Source: Oceanicaulis sp. MMSF_3324 (GTDB lineage: Bacteria; Pseudomonadota; Alphaproteobacteria; Caulobacterales; Maricaulaceae). Taken from it: 64,000 nucleotides of DNA. Positions 34,822 to 42,934 of this stretch are shown one piece after another; positions within the stretch are counted from its first letter, which is position 1; the number at the start of each line of letters is the position of its first letter. The notes beneath the pieces are model-generated. The model saw only the letters and a program-made list of their open reading frames with translations. It was not told where the DNA came from and did not search any database. Location of the stretch: contig NZ_JASHIU010000015.1 of the NCBI RefSeq assembly GCF_030733545.1, forward strand, positions 1 through 64,000. The letters are read 5' to 3'. Both the position numbers and the translations under genes were made by a program.

Positions 34822-35474
34822 TCGGGCTTTTCTCCGGCATCCCCAAGACCATTTGCCAGTTCTGGGACAAACCCGATCTGCCGGACGATCTTGGACCGCT
34901 CGTTCAAAGCTGGCGGGACCTGCCCCGCTACACGCACCATCTGTTCAACGATGAAACCGCTCGCGCTTTCCTGGCCGAGCATTACCCGGCGGCCGTTGTG
35001 GACGCATTTGATGCGTGCATGATCCCGGCCATGCGCAGCGATATCTTCCGGATCTGCGCTGTTCTGAAAATGGGCGGCTGGTATGCCGATTGCAGCATCG
35101 AGGCCCTGAAAGATCCGTCCGGGCTGATCCATCGCTCGGACGGGCTGGTCTATTACAGACGCTGGCATGGCGGCGTGAACAATGGCCTGTTCGCCGCCAA
35201 ACCCGGCAATGCCCACCTCGCCGCCCTGCTCGAGACGATTATCGACAACGTGAAAGATCGGGTGAGCGACAATCTGTTTCTGGTGACAGGTCCCGGCGTC
35301 TGGAACGAGCGCTTCCCCAAGGAGACGCCGCCCCCACCCCAAACACGCCAGCTCGACCATTCCGAGATCGCAAATATCTATGTGCGCTTCCATCAGGATC
35401 TCGCGCACAAGAAAGATGGCCAACACTGGTCTGATCAGCAAAAGGCGGGCGCGATCTTCCGCGACCCGGCCTAG
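34818..35474 (+). CDS. GT32-type (capsular polysaccharide) glycosyltransferase with atypical DxD
   Basis: A 218-residue protein resembling the sugar-binding region of GT32/OCH1-type glycosyltransferases. IPKTICQFWDKPDLPDDL at the start and MRSDIFRICAVLKMGGWYADCSIE (the R-x-D-x-x-R-x-x-x-L-x-x-x-GG-x-Y-x-D pattern) are clear. The DxD metal motif that usually follows GG-x-Y reads D91-C92-S93, so the second acidic residue is missing. Whether it is catalytically active is uncertain. It is translationally coupled to the WcbI-like gene and converges with the ABC exporter genes two bases downstream. Confidence 0.82.
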   Translation: MIGLFSGIPKTICQFWDKPDLPDDLGPLVQSWRDLPRYTHHLFNDETARAFLAEHYPAAVVDAFDACMIPAMRSDIFRICAVLKMGGWYADCSIEALKDPSGLIHRSDGLVYYRRWHGGVNNGLFAAKPGNAHLAALLETIIDNVKDRVSDNLFLVTGPGVWNERFPKETPPPPQTRQLDHSEIANIYVRFHQDLAHKKDGQHWSDQQKAGAIFRDPA

Positions 35475-35476
35475 CC

Positions 35477-36172
35477 TCAGCTCGACGATTTCAGCGAAGC
35501 GGCGTACTGATCGATAATCTCCTCGATAGGCCCGAAGGCCTGGGCGCGCCCCTGCTCAAGCCAGAGGCCCTTATTGCAAGTGCGCTTGAGCAGATTGTTG
35601 TTGTGCGAGGCCAGCACGACGATGCCCGCGTTCTCCACCATCTCGTCCATGCGCTTGGCGGCCTTGTCCTTGAAGGCCGCATCGCCAGCGCCCACCCATT
35701 CATCCATCACAAGGATGTCGGCGCCGATAGAGGTAATGATCGAAAAGCTCAAACGCAGCTGCATGCCGCGCGAATAGGTTTCCACGGGCAGATCCAGGTA
35801 TTCACCCAATTCCGAATAGGCTTCGATGGGGCCGGCGGCGGCTTCCGCATCGCGCCAGTTGAGCCCTTCGGCCAGCAGTCGCAAGCGGACATTCTCCCGA
35901 CCGGTCGCATCACCGTTCACGCCCAGACCCATTTCCATCATCGACTGCACACGGCCTTCGATCACCAGGTCGCCGGAGCGCGGGTAGATGAGCCCCGCCA
36001 GGGTGCGAAGCAGCGTCGTCTTGCCGGCGCCGTTCGCGCCGACAAGGCCCAGGCGGTCACCCTCATCCAGTGAAAAACTGATATCGGAAAGCGCGACCAT
36101 CTCACGATCGCCCGCTCTCACCCCGATCAGGGGATAGGCGACGGTCAGGTCCTTTACAGTGATTGAGGTCAT
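35477..36172 (-). CDS. ABC-2 polysaccharide exporter ATP-binding subunit (Wzt/KpsT-like)
   Basis: A 231-residue ATPase with Walker A GLVGANGAGKTTLLRTLAG, an ABC signature in the form ETYSRGMQLRLSFSI (YSRGM instead of LSGGQ, a hallmark of Wzt/KpsT/TagH exporters), Walker B ADILVMDEWVGAGD and H-loop VVLASHN. There is no extended C-terminal carbohydrate-binding domain, so it resembles KpsT more than long Wzt forms. It is preceded by its permease with nine bases between, and would drive export of the lipid-linked polysaccharide built by neighbouring enzymes. Confidence 0.94.
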   Translation of the reverse strand: MTSITVKDLTVAYPLIGVRAGDREMVALSDISFSLDEGDRLGLVGANGAGKTTLLRTLAGLIYPRSGDLVIEGRVQSMMEMGLGVNGDATGRENVRLRLLAEGLNWRDAEAAAGPIEAYSELGEYLDLPVETYSRGMQLRLSFSIITSIGADILVMDEWVGAGDAAFKDKAAKRMDEMVENAGIVVLASHNNNLLKRTCNKGLWLEQGRAQAFGPIEEIIDQYAASLKSSS

Positions 36173-36181
36173 GCTCGCCCC

Positions 36182-37009
36182 CTAGACCCAGAACACGATG
36201 CGGCGGCGATTGATGGCGAACACCAGATAGGCCGCAACCGAGCCCAGCACCGTCAAGGCGCAGACAATGCCCCAGCTGAACCAGGGGATTGTCCCCAGCA
36301 CCAGCGGGTCGCGGATGATGGCGATGTAATGGGTGAACGGATTGTAGACCGCGAATTCGCCGAATGTCCCGAAATCGCTCGGCACCCATAGGATGGGCGT
36401 CAGGAAAAACAGCAATCTCACAATCGTTTGAGACAAATGGACCAGATCACGGTGCCGAGCGCAAATCACGCCCAGAAAGGTCTGCGACCAGATCGCGTTG
36501 AGCACAAGCACCAGCATGGCGGGCACAGCTGTCAGCGCTATCAACGCGTTGGGAGGCGGAAAGAAGACCAGCAGGGCCACGATGACCCCAAGCGCCAGCA
36601 AAAACTGGATGATGCTGCGCGCCACGCTCTGGAACACATAGATCAGATAGGGCAGGTCCGCGCCCTTGATCCACCTCGCCGAGCTGATGAAGACGTTGCC
36701 GCCCTCAACCACGTTGGAGGAAATATAGGTCCAGATCAGAAAGCCGATGGAGAGCCAGAGCGCAAAAAAGCCGATTTCATTCTGCGTCATGGCCCCGAAG
36801 ATGAGAATCTTCACGCCCACGAACATGGCGAAGGAGACCAGCACCCACGCAGCGCCCAGCATTGAGCGCCGATAACGGCGTCGCCAGTCCTGCCAGGCCA
36901 ACGCACTCCAGAAGCGCCAGAGGCTTATAGAGCGCGAGAGCTCGAGCACGGAGGGTTTGCTTTTCTTCGCCGTCACAGGCGTCGCAACAACCGGTTCGGT
37001 TAAACTCAT
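36182..37009 (-). CDS. ABC-2 polysaccharide exporter permease (Wzm/KpsM-like)
   Basis: A 275-residue inner-membrane protein with six predicted helices in the ABC-2 permease pattern. An amphipathic N-terminal segment (SLWRFWSALAWQDWRRRYRRSMLGAAWVLVSFAMFVGVKILIFG) is typical of Wzm/KpsM, and the C-terminal half carries HYIAIIRDPLVLGTIPWFSWGIVCALTVLGSVAAYLVFAINRRRIVFWV. Together with the ATPase immediately downstream it forms a complete polysaccharide ABC transporter. Confidence 0.92.
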   Translation of the reverse strand: MSLTEPVVATPVTAKKSKPSVLELSRSISLWRFWSALAWQDWRRRYRRSMLGAAWVLVSFAMFVGVKILIFGAMTQNEIGFFALWLSIGFLIWTYISSNVVEGGNVFISSARWIKGADLPYLIYVFQSVARSIIQFLLALGVIVALLVFFPPPNALIALTAVPAMLVLVLNAIWSQTFLGVICARHRDLVHLSQTIVRLLFFLTPILWVPSDFGTFGEFAVYNPFTHYIAIIRDPLVLGTIPWFSWGIVCALTVLGSVAAYLVFAINRRRIVFWV

Positions 37010-37112
37010 AGAACGGCGGACCTCACAGGTGCAGGGATTGTCCCGGACACGAGAACTGGTAAACAGCGTAACCGCTGTCTACACGCTAACTTCCCAGAAT
37101 GCACAACCCCTC

Positions 37113-38042
37113 ATGACCACTTCACCTGCCCCCGCCCCCATCTTCATTATCGGCGCCCCTCGGTCAGGGACATCGGTCATGACATGGGCCCTTGGACAGC
37201 ACCCCAACATCCAGCCCATGCCCGAGACCGTCTGGATCGCCGGCGCCTGCGTCGGCGCGTATCAGGCTTACCTGTCCGGATCGGACCGTGGCAAGTTCTC
37301 GCATCTGTCAAATGTGGACTACCCGCTCGACCGGTTTCTTGAACGCAACGGTCTGGCCATCAATCAGATTGTTCATGACGCCTATGACATGCGTCTGGAA
37401 CAGACCTATGGCGCGGATCGTCATCCCCCGGCGAACTGGCTAAAGCGCGATGACTGGCTGCACCTCAAGCGCTCGGTCGACGATCCCAAGCAGTGCTGGG
37501 TCGACGGCACGCCGCTCAACACCTTCTACACCTGGGCGCTGGCGCAAATGTTTCCGGGCGCGAAATTCCTTCATCACATTCGTGCGCCACACAAGGTGAT
37601 CGCCTCTCTGGAAAAGTTCGACCAGGTCGGCGCTTCGCCGGTACAACGGGCCCAGGGGCTGGACACCTGGTTACGGCACGCCCGTGCGAGTTGGTGGACC
37701 GAACAGGCGTTAGGCTCCAAGCGTGTCTACCGGGTGGATTTCAGCCGACTTGAACGCGAGCCCAAGGCGCTCCTGGACGACATTTGCGCTTTTCTGGGCG
37801 AAAGCCCGAGCGAGCACTGCCTGAATCCTTTGAACCAACGCCTGAACTCCTCAGGCACTCATGGGGAGGATCTGCGTGACTCCATGGCGGACAAGCTGAA
37901 AGGCTTTGCTGAAGCAGAGGCCCTCTACCAAACGATCATGGAAGCGCCGACAGACCTGCCGGGCGGCGATGAAACGGCTGAAGCGGAACTGCGCGCCCTG
38001 TTCGAAATGCTCGCGCAGAATCGTCCTCTGGTTGGCGAATAG
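37113..38042 (+). CDS. Sulfotransferase family protein
   Basis: A 309-residue protein with the sulfotransferase P-loop IFIIGAPRSGTSVMTWALGQHP near residues 10-31 (PAPS 5'-phosphosulfate loop) and the second motif KFLHHIRAPHKVIASLEKF near residues 150-168 (3'-phosphate loop). C-terminal acidic helices follow. The short start at 37113 was used because the longer frame adds non-conserved sequence and overlaps the permease promoter region. Sitting between an ABC polysaccharide exporter and a glycosyltransferase, it likely sulfates a sugar of the exported glycan. Confidence 0.9.
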   Translation: MTTSPAPAPIFIIGAPRSGTSVMTWALGQHPNIQPMPETVWIAGACVGAYQAYLSGSDRGKFSHLSNVDYPLDRFLERNGLAINQIVHDAYDMRLEQTYGADRHPPANWLKRDDWLHLKRSVDDPKQCWVDGTPLNTFYTWALAQMFPGAKFLHHIRAPHKVIASLEKFDQVGASPVQRAQGLDTWLRHARASWWTEQALGSKRVYRVDFSRLEREPKALLDDICAFLGESPSEHCLNPLNQRLNSSGTHGEDLRDSMADKLKGFAEAEALYQTIMEAPTDLPGGDETAEAELRALFEMLAQNRPLVGE

Positions 38043-38045
38043 GCG

Positions 38046-39080
38046 ATGCCGCAGTCCGAGCGCGACACGACAACAGATTCCGTCTCGATCACGGTGATCA
38101 TTGTCGCGTACAACAGTGGCGATTTCCTTCAACCCTGCATCGATGCGCTGGCGGCCCAAAGCTTCACCGATTTCGAAGCGGTCGTGATCGACAACGCCTC
38201 CACGGACGGCGCTGTGGATGCATTGTCGCTTCCCGACAAACGGTTCCGAATTGACCGACCTGGCGCCAATCTTGGCTTTGCCGGAGCCAATAATCGGGCG
38301 GCCCGTGCGTCCTCCGCGCCTTTCATCGCCTTGCTCAATCCCGACACGCGCGTGGCGCCGGACTGGCTTGAGCACCTCATGGCGGGCGCAAGCCGCTGGC
38401 CGGATTGCCCCGCCTTCGGCTCCACCCAGCTCAGGCTCGACGAACCGGACATTCTGGATGGCGCTGGCGATTCCTGGTTCGCCGGAGGCGTGGCCTGGCG
38501 CGCCCTGGAAGGACGCCCCGCACGCGACAATCCGCCAGAAGGCGAAACCTTCGCCCCCTGCGGCGCTGCGGCCTTCTATGACCGGGCGCGCTTTGTGGAG
38601 CTGGGCGGCTTTGACGAGCGGTTCTTCTGTTATTGCGAAGATGTCGATTACGGCTATCGCGTGCGTCTGAGCGGGCAGGTCTGCATCCAGATCAAGGACG
38701 CCGTCGTCTATCACGCCGGCTCAGGGACGACAGGGCGCGCGTCTGAATTCACCCTGTTTCACGGCCACCGCAACCGGATCTGGGTCTTTTTCAAGAACAC
38801 GCCAACCGTGCTTTTGCCGGTTCTGACGCCCATTCATCTGGCGATCAATCTGTACCTTTACCTGCGCGCCAATCGCGAACGCCGCGCCTATCTCAGACGC
38901 GCATACAGCGCCGCCTGGGCCGGGCTTGGCGCAGTCATGAAGCAGCGCAAGGCCCTCGCGCGTCATCGCACCGGCTCTCTGCGCGCCCTGATCCGAGCCA
39001 TGATCTGGTCGCCCCTTCTGGTCAGTCGCCGCGGCGCCAAGCTCGACAGGGCCGGACGCCGCATTGTCAGCCGCAGCTGA
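38046..39080 (+). CDS. GT2 family glycosyltransferase
   Basis: A 344-residue GT-A fold enzyme: VSITVIIVAYNSGDFLQPCIDALAAQ, FEAVVIDNASTDGAVDAL, GANLGFAGANNRAARASSAPFIALLNPDTRVAPDWLEHL (DxD-equivalent NPDT) and ERFFCYCEDVDYGYRVRLSG with the ED acidic pair. This pattern is typical of rhamnosyltransferase-like members, consistent with the dTDP-rhamnose operon about 15 kb away. The last 80 residues are basic with hydrophobic patches, suggesting membrane association. It starts three bases after the sulfotransferase stop. Confidence 0.92.
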   Translation: MPQSERDTTTDSVSITVIIVAYNSGDFLQPCIDALAAQSFTDFEAVVIDNASTDGAVDALSLPDKRFRIDRPGANLGFAGANNRAARASSAPFIALLNPDTRVAPDWLEHLMAGASRWPDCPAFGSTQLRLDEPDILDGAGDSWFAGGVAWRALEGRPARDNPPEGETFAPCGAAAFYDRARFVELGGFDERFFCYCEDVDYGYRVRLSGQVCIQIKDAVVYHAGSGTTGRASEFTLFHGHRNRIWVFFKNTPTVLLPVLTPIHLAINLYLYLRANRERRAYLRRAYSAAWAGLGAVMKQRKALARHRTGSLRALIRAMIWSPLLVSRRGAKLDRAGRRIVSRS

Positions 39081-39159
39081 TGGCGACCGGGTTGTGTTGT
39101 TCAATCGCTTTATGAGCCATGCTAATCCTCGTCCCAGGGGGCAGGAGAATGGCAACGCG

Positions 39160-39828
39160 ATGACACGGTCGGCTGGATACACGCTCATTGAAGTGCTGAT
39201 CATGCTGGCTGTAACAGCAATCCTGGCAGCCACAGTGCTGGAAACCGTGCGCGCGTCGGCCGCCAACGGCGTCCGGATCGAACAAGCCGCACGCCAAGCG
39301 TCCCAGGACTACATTACCCTGGCCAGCGTCCGCCGGGCTGTTCAGGCCAGCCGAGCCGATTACAACACCAGTGCAGATACGTTTGACGGTGACGAGCAGG
39401 GATTTCAGGCCCTGACCAGTTATCCGATCACGCCACAGCGCAGCGGCATCGGCGCGTATGCGCTGCGGCTGGAGAACACCCCGTCCGGAACGAGTCTGGT
39501 TTATGTCGAGAATGACCGGAGCTTCACCGTGCAGCACTGGCCGGGGGGCCAGGGGCGGTTTTCATATCTGGTCGAGCAGACAGAGAGCCGAGTTGGGTTC
39601 ACCCAGCGTAGGGACGCATCCCGGGACCGCGAATGGGTGTCGAGCTGGCCGCAACAGAATACCCTTCGCACCATCCGCACGCAAAGCTATTTCCAGCCGC
39701 TCCCCTTGGCCGTCAGGGCCGAAATCGAGATGGCGAATGGAACCCGGCGCATCATGATCTTTGAAATGAGCATTACCGCCCCGCCCCGCCCTCGGGTGCA
39801 GGATCTGCTGGGGAGTTTGCCGCAATGA
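39160..39828 (+). CDS. gspJ: T2SS minor pseudopilin GspJ-like
   Basis: A 222-residue pseudopilin. The class III signal MTRSAG precedes YTLIEVLIMLAVTAILAATVLE, with Glu at position +5 after the cleavage site. The following long soluble domain fits GspJ by size and by its place just before gspK. GspJ forms the pseudopilus tip with GspI and GspK. Start ATG 39160 was chosen because it gives a short basic leader. Its stop overlaps gspK by four bases, the first of a chain of overlapping genes. Confidence 0.86.
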   Translation: MTRSAGYTLIEVLIMLAVTAILAATVLETVRASAANGVRIEQAARQASQDYITLASVRRAVQASRADYNTSADTFDGDEQGFQALTSYPITPQRSGIGAYALRLENTPSGTSLVYVENDRSFTVQHWPGGQGRFSYLVEQTESRVGFTQRRDASRDREWVSSWPQQNTLRTIRTQSYFQPLPLAVRAEIEMANGTRRIMIFEMSITAPPRPRVQDLLGSLPQ

Positions 39829-40868
39829 CGCAGCGAGACGGCTATGCACTGCCGCTTACCCTGGCGGCGATCATTGTCATCGCTCTGGTGGCGGCCATGG
39901 CGGCCGAGCAGGTCAGAAGCTCCACGCAAACAGTCACACGACTATCAGATCAGATGCGGCACCGCACAGACATGATCTCTGCGGAGCAAACGCTGATCTA
40001 CAATTTGCTCACCGAGCCCATGGGCCGGAGCGGCGTCGCCATGGGACAGGTCTCGGACACAACCTCCCTGATTCTGGGCGGCTCAAACAGCACCCAAGGC
40101 GGCGCGATGATACGCGCCAACGGTCAGGCTTACCGCTTCAGCGGGTCCGGCATCGTGGTCCGGCTATACGATGATCAGAGCTTCCTGAACGCCTCGAGCA
40201 ATGATCCTGCCCATATTACTGACATCTTGACGCTTTATGGTGTTCCAGAGCCGCAACACGAACGCCTGATCGCCGCCTTGCGCGACTACCAGGATGAGGA
40301 TGACCTGCGAACGCTGGCAGGCGCCGAGGCTCAGGATTATGAAACCGAAGGCTTGCCCCGCAACGAACCCCTTCGCGATGTGGTCGAGTTATGCGCCGTG
40401 CAATACTGGGGTGAAACCCAGGTCTGCGAAGATGCGGGCCGCATGCTGTTGACCCTTCGGGCGCGCACATCGGACCGGCTCAGTCCAATGCTGACTTCAG
40501 AAGCGATGATCGACCTGATGCTCGCGGACGAAGACCGTGAAACCGTTCTGGAAACCTTCCGCCTCTATGCACAAGGACAATATTCCAATTTCGGGCAGAT
40601 CGGCCAAGGCCGACTTGATCAGCTGAGAGACCCGCTCAGCACGATCACCAATCCGGGTCCATTCCTGACGCTTGTGACCCACACATCAGACGGCGCCACA
40701 GCCCAGCGCACCGTCATCGAGCTCACCCCAAACAGCCTCATCTCGCCCTTTGTTGTTCACAGCAAGTACGCTATTGGGGGTGAGTATTCGCAAAATATCT
40801 TGCGTATCGAGAGTATTGAAGATGTCGCGCCGCTTCCCCAATCGCCCTCTATCCCGGCTGAGCGCTAA
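39825..40868 (+). CDS. gspK: T2SS minor pseudopilin GspK
   Basis: A 347-residue pseudopilin with leader MTQRDG followed by YALPLTLAAIIVIALVAAMAAEQV. Position +5 is Leu rather than Glu, which is a known trait of GspK, the tip pseudopilin. The large soluble domain is rich in Asp/Glu (DYQDEDDLRTLAGAEAQDY; DILTLYGVPEPQHERLIAALRDYQDED) as in the helical domain of GspK. Coupled to gspJ (four-base overlap) and overlapping gspL. Confidence 0.87.
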   Translation: MTQRDGYALPLTLAAIIVIALVAAMAAEQVRSSTQTVTRLSDQMRHRTDMISAEQTLIYNLLTEPMGRSGVAMGQVSDTTSLILGGSNSTQGGAMIRANGQAYRFSGSGIVVRLYDDQSFLNASSNDPAHITDILTLYGVPEPQHERLIAALRDYQDEDDLRTLAGAEAQDYETEGLPRNEPLRDVVELCAVQYWGETQVCEDAGRMLLTLRARTSDRLSPMLTSEAMIDLMLADEDRETVLETFRLYAQGQYSNFGQIGQGRLDQLRDPLSTITNPGPFLTLVTHTSDGATAQRTVIELTPNSLISPFVVHSKYAIGGEYSQNILRIESIEDVAPLPQSPSIPAER

Positions 40869-41871
40869 AGACGGCGTACACCGCAGCGGCACGCCCCTCC
40901 AGCGCCTGGTGCTGGGCGAGCGTCTGATTGTCAGCCGCGCCCTCTGTCATTTTGAAACCATGCCGCTTCCCCCCGGAAGCCAGAGCCTGCATCGGTACGA
41001 GGCCGCCAAGCTGAGCGCCAAGGCCCGAACGCCCATCAACGACCCGGACTTCTATTTCGACTGGGGAGCGGACCGGATAGGAATCTGGAGCTGGCCCAAG
41101 TCGCTTTCGGACGATCTTGCCGATTTTGAAGGTGAGATCCTGCCTGAAACCGTGCTGCACCCGCCCATGGAGCGCGGCGTCCGTCTGGTTGCAACACTGG
41201 ACGGCGTTGAGGGGCAGGTCTGGCGCGAGGGTCAGATGACCGCCAGTCGTTGGTGGCCGCAAAGCCCTGCGCCCTCTGACTGGTTCGGCTTTTTGCGCGT
41301 ATCCCGGGAAACCGAATTCGGACAGGACGTCCCTGAGCCGATTGTCCCCACACTGAGGTCCAGTCCGGTCCACGCCCAACCCTATACGGCGCTCGTCGAC
41401 CGGATTCGCGCCATAAAGGCGCGCGATCTTGCAGCATTGGCCATGATCACGCTGGCTGTCCCCGGCCTCTTCCTGATTGGTCAATGGGCGCAGTTGAGCC
41501 GAACCGAAGCGGCGGTTTCTGCTGAGCTGGCGGAGCTGTCTGAACAAACAGCCGAAATCAGCGCAGCGCGGCAGAATGCTCAGCAAGCGAGCAATGAGCT
41601 GGCTGCTTACGCGCAAGCCTTGAACCAGCGCCATCCCGCCGCTCTGCTCGCCAGCGTCAGTGAAGAACTTGCACGTTTTTCCATTCGTCTGGATGCGTTC
41701 GAGCAAACCGAAACCGGCCTCACACTCGTCCTGCACGCCAGCAATGATTTCGCGCCGGAGTCGCTCGTGCGAGCGATGGAGAACAATCCGTTGATGAACA
41801 GCGCCAGCCTGGAGCCCGGTCGCGGAGCCGGAGAATGGATTCTCACCGCTCAGCTGGAGGACGGGCAATGA
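40822..41871 (+). CDS. gspL: T2SS inner-membrane platform protein GspL-like
   Basis: A 349-residue bitopic protein by position and layout. It has a cytoplasmic N-terminal part of about 200 residues, one membrane helix (LAALAMITLAVPGLFLIGQW), a coiled coil (SAELAELSEQTAEISAARQNAQQASNELAAYAQAL) and a small periplasmic ferredoxin-like domain (ARFSIRLDAFEQTETGLTLVLHASNDFAPESLVRAMENNP). GspL recruits the GspE ATPase. The N-terminus is poorly conserved; ATG 40822 was taken, giving a 47-base overlap with gspK, but a later start is possible. Assignment rests on order K-L-M and domain layout. Confidence 0.8.
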   Translation: MSRRFPNRPLSRLSAKDGVHRSGTPLQRLVLGERLIVSRALCHFETMPLPPGSQSLHRYEAAKLSAKARTPINDPDFYFDWGADRIGIWSWPKSLSDDLADFEGEILPETVLHPPMERGVRLVATLDGVEGQVWREGQMTASRWWPQSPAPSDWFGFLRVSRETEFGQDVPEPIVPTLRSSPVHAQPYTALVDRIRAIKARDLAALAMITLAVPGLFLIGQWAQLSRTEAAVSAELAELSEQTAEISAARQNAQQASNELAAYAQALNQRHPAALLASVSEELARFSIRLDAFEQTETGLTLVLHASNDFAPESLVRAMENNPLMNSASLEPGRGAGEWILTAQLEDGQ

Positions 41872-42449
41872 GTTCAGCCGCCTTGTCCAAACTGCGAGCC
41901 GAGCTGAAAAGCCAGGCGACGCCCCGGGCCATGGTCGGCCTGGCCGCGCTGATCCTTATTGTCTCCATCTGGGCCCTGGGAGAGCTGAGCGCCTCGGTGA
42001 GCAATTTGCATCAAAATGTCGAGGAACTCGAACGCGCCCGCCGGCTGGAGCAAAGTCTGGTGAACGACCAGGGGTGGCTGGATCAGGCCGGCGACATTCA
42101 GGCGCGCCTGTCACAGACACAGGACAGCTTCTGGAGCGGCTCGACCAACGGTATTGTCGCCGCCCAGCTACAAGGGGCTGTTGAGCGCGCGGCTCGCAAT
42201 GCAGGCCTGTCGCGTGTGCGGGTCAATGTGACCGGCACGCCGGACGCCTTGGGCGAGCAAGCCAGCCTGTTCGAAATTTCTCTGACAGCACGCGATTCTG
42301 ATGGCCAGTTCCTGGCCTTCTTCCAGGAACTGGGCCGGGCTGAGCACCAGATCATGATATCGCGCTTCAACTGGCGGCGCCCCAATGGCGCACTCGATGT
42401 CCGTCTGGTCGCTCCCGCGCGTATAGCCGAGGCAGGGCCAGCGTCATGA
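41868..42449 (+). CDS. gspM: T2SS inner-membrane protein GspM-like
   Basis: A 193-residue protein with a short cytoplasmic N-terminus, one membrane helix (AMVGLAALILIVSIWALGEL), a coiled coil (SNLHQNVEELERARRLEQSLV) and a ferredoxin-like periplasmic domain (VERAARNAGLSRVRVNVTG, LFEISLTARDSDGQFLAFFQELGR). This is the GspM plan; it partners GspL. Overlaps both neighbours by four bases. Confidence 0.82.
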   Translation: MSSAALSKLRAELKSQATPRAMVGLAALILIVSIWALGELSASVSNLHQNVEELERARRLEQSLVNDQGWLDQAGDIQARLSQTQDSFWSGSTNGIVAAQLQGAVERAARNAGLSRVRVNVTGTPDALGEQASLFEISLTARDSDGQFLAFFQELGRAEHQIMISRFNWRRPNGALDVRLVAPARIAEAGPAS

Positions 42450-42934
42450 CCGCACGTTTTCGCTTCTGGCTTGCCGCAATCGCCTGCCTGGTCGCGCTTT
42501 TCAGCGGCTGGCTCACCAGCGTCTCGCAGAATGACACGCCGCCGACCGGTCGCAGAGCCGGCCTCGCGATTCCGCAATTGACGGCCTCCACCGATATCGA
42601 CCGTTACGTCCAGGCGGTCTTTGACTCAAATCTGTTCCCAGATGTCGAGTTACGTGAAGACGCAACAGCCGCCACAGCCGCTGGCGGCCCGCAAACGGTT
42701 GAAGAGCTGGAACAGTCCTTGCGGGACCCCTCCCTCTCCGCGTTGGTGAAACGGGAAGACGCATGGCGCATCATTCTCTATGGTGTCAGAGAGGGGGCGC
42801 AGATGCGCGAAGTCGGCGACCAGCTTTCAGACGGCTGGGTCATCCAGAACATTGATTCAACGACGGTCCTTCTCATCAAGGGTGAGCAAACTCGCCGCAT
42901 AGAAGTTTTCAAGGCGGAGCCTGACACACAATGA
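42446..42934 (+). CDS. gspC: T2SS GspC-like (HR-domain) protein
   Basis: A 162-residue bitopic protein: an N-terminal helix (FWLAAIACLVALFSGWLT), a linker, and a small beta domain (WRIILYGVREGAQMREVGDQLSDGWVIQNIDSTTVLLIKGEQTRRIEVF), which matches the homology region of GspC that binds the secretin N0 domain. No PDZ or coiled-coil domain follows, so it is shorter than classical GspC. It is directly upstream of and overlapping gspD, as expected for a secretin partner. Confidence 0.75.
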   Translation: MTARFRFWLAAIACLVALFSGWLTSVSQNDTPPTGRRAGLAIPQLTASTDIDRYVQAVFDSNLFPDVELREDATAATAAGGPQTVEELEQSLRDPSLSALVKREDAWRIILYGVREGAQMREVGDQLSDGWVIQNIDSTTVLLIKGEQTRRIEVFKAEPDTQ

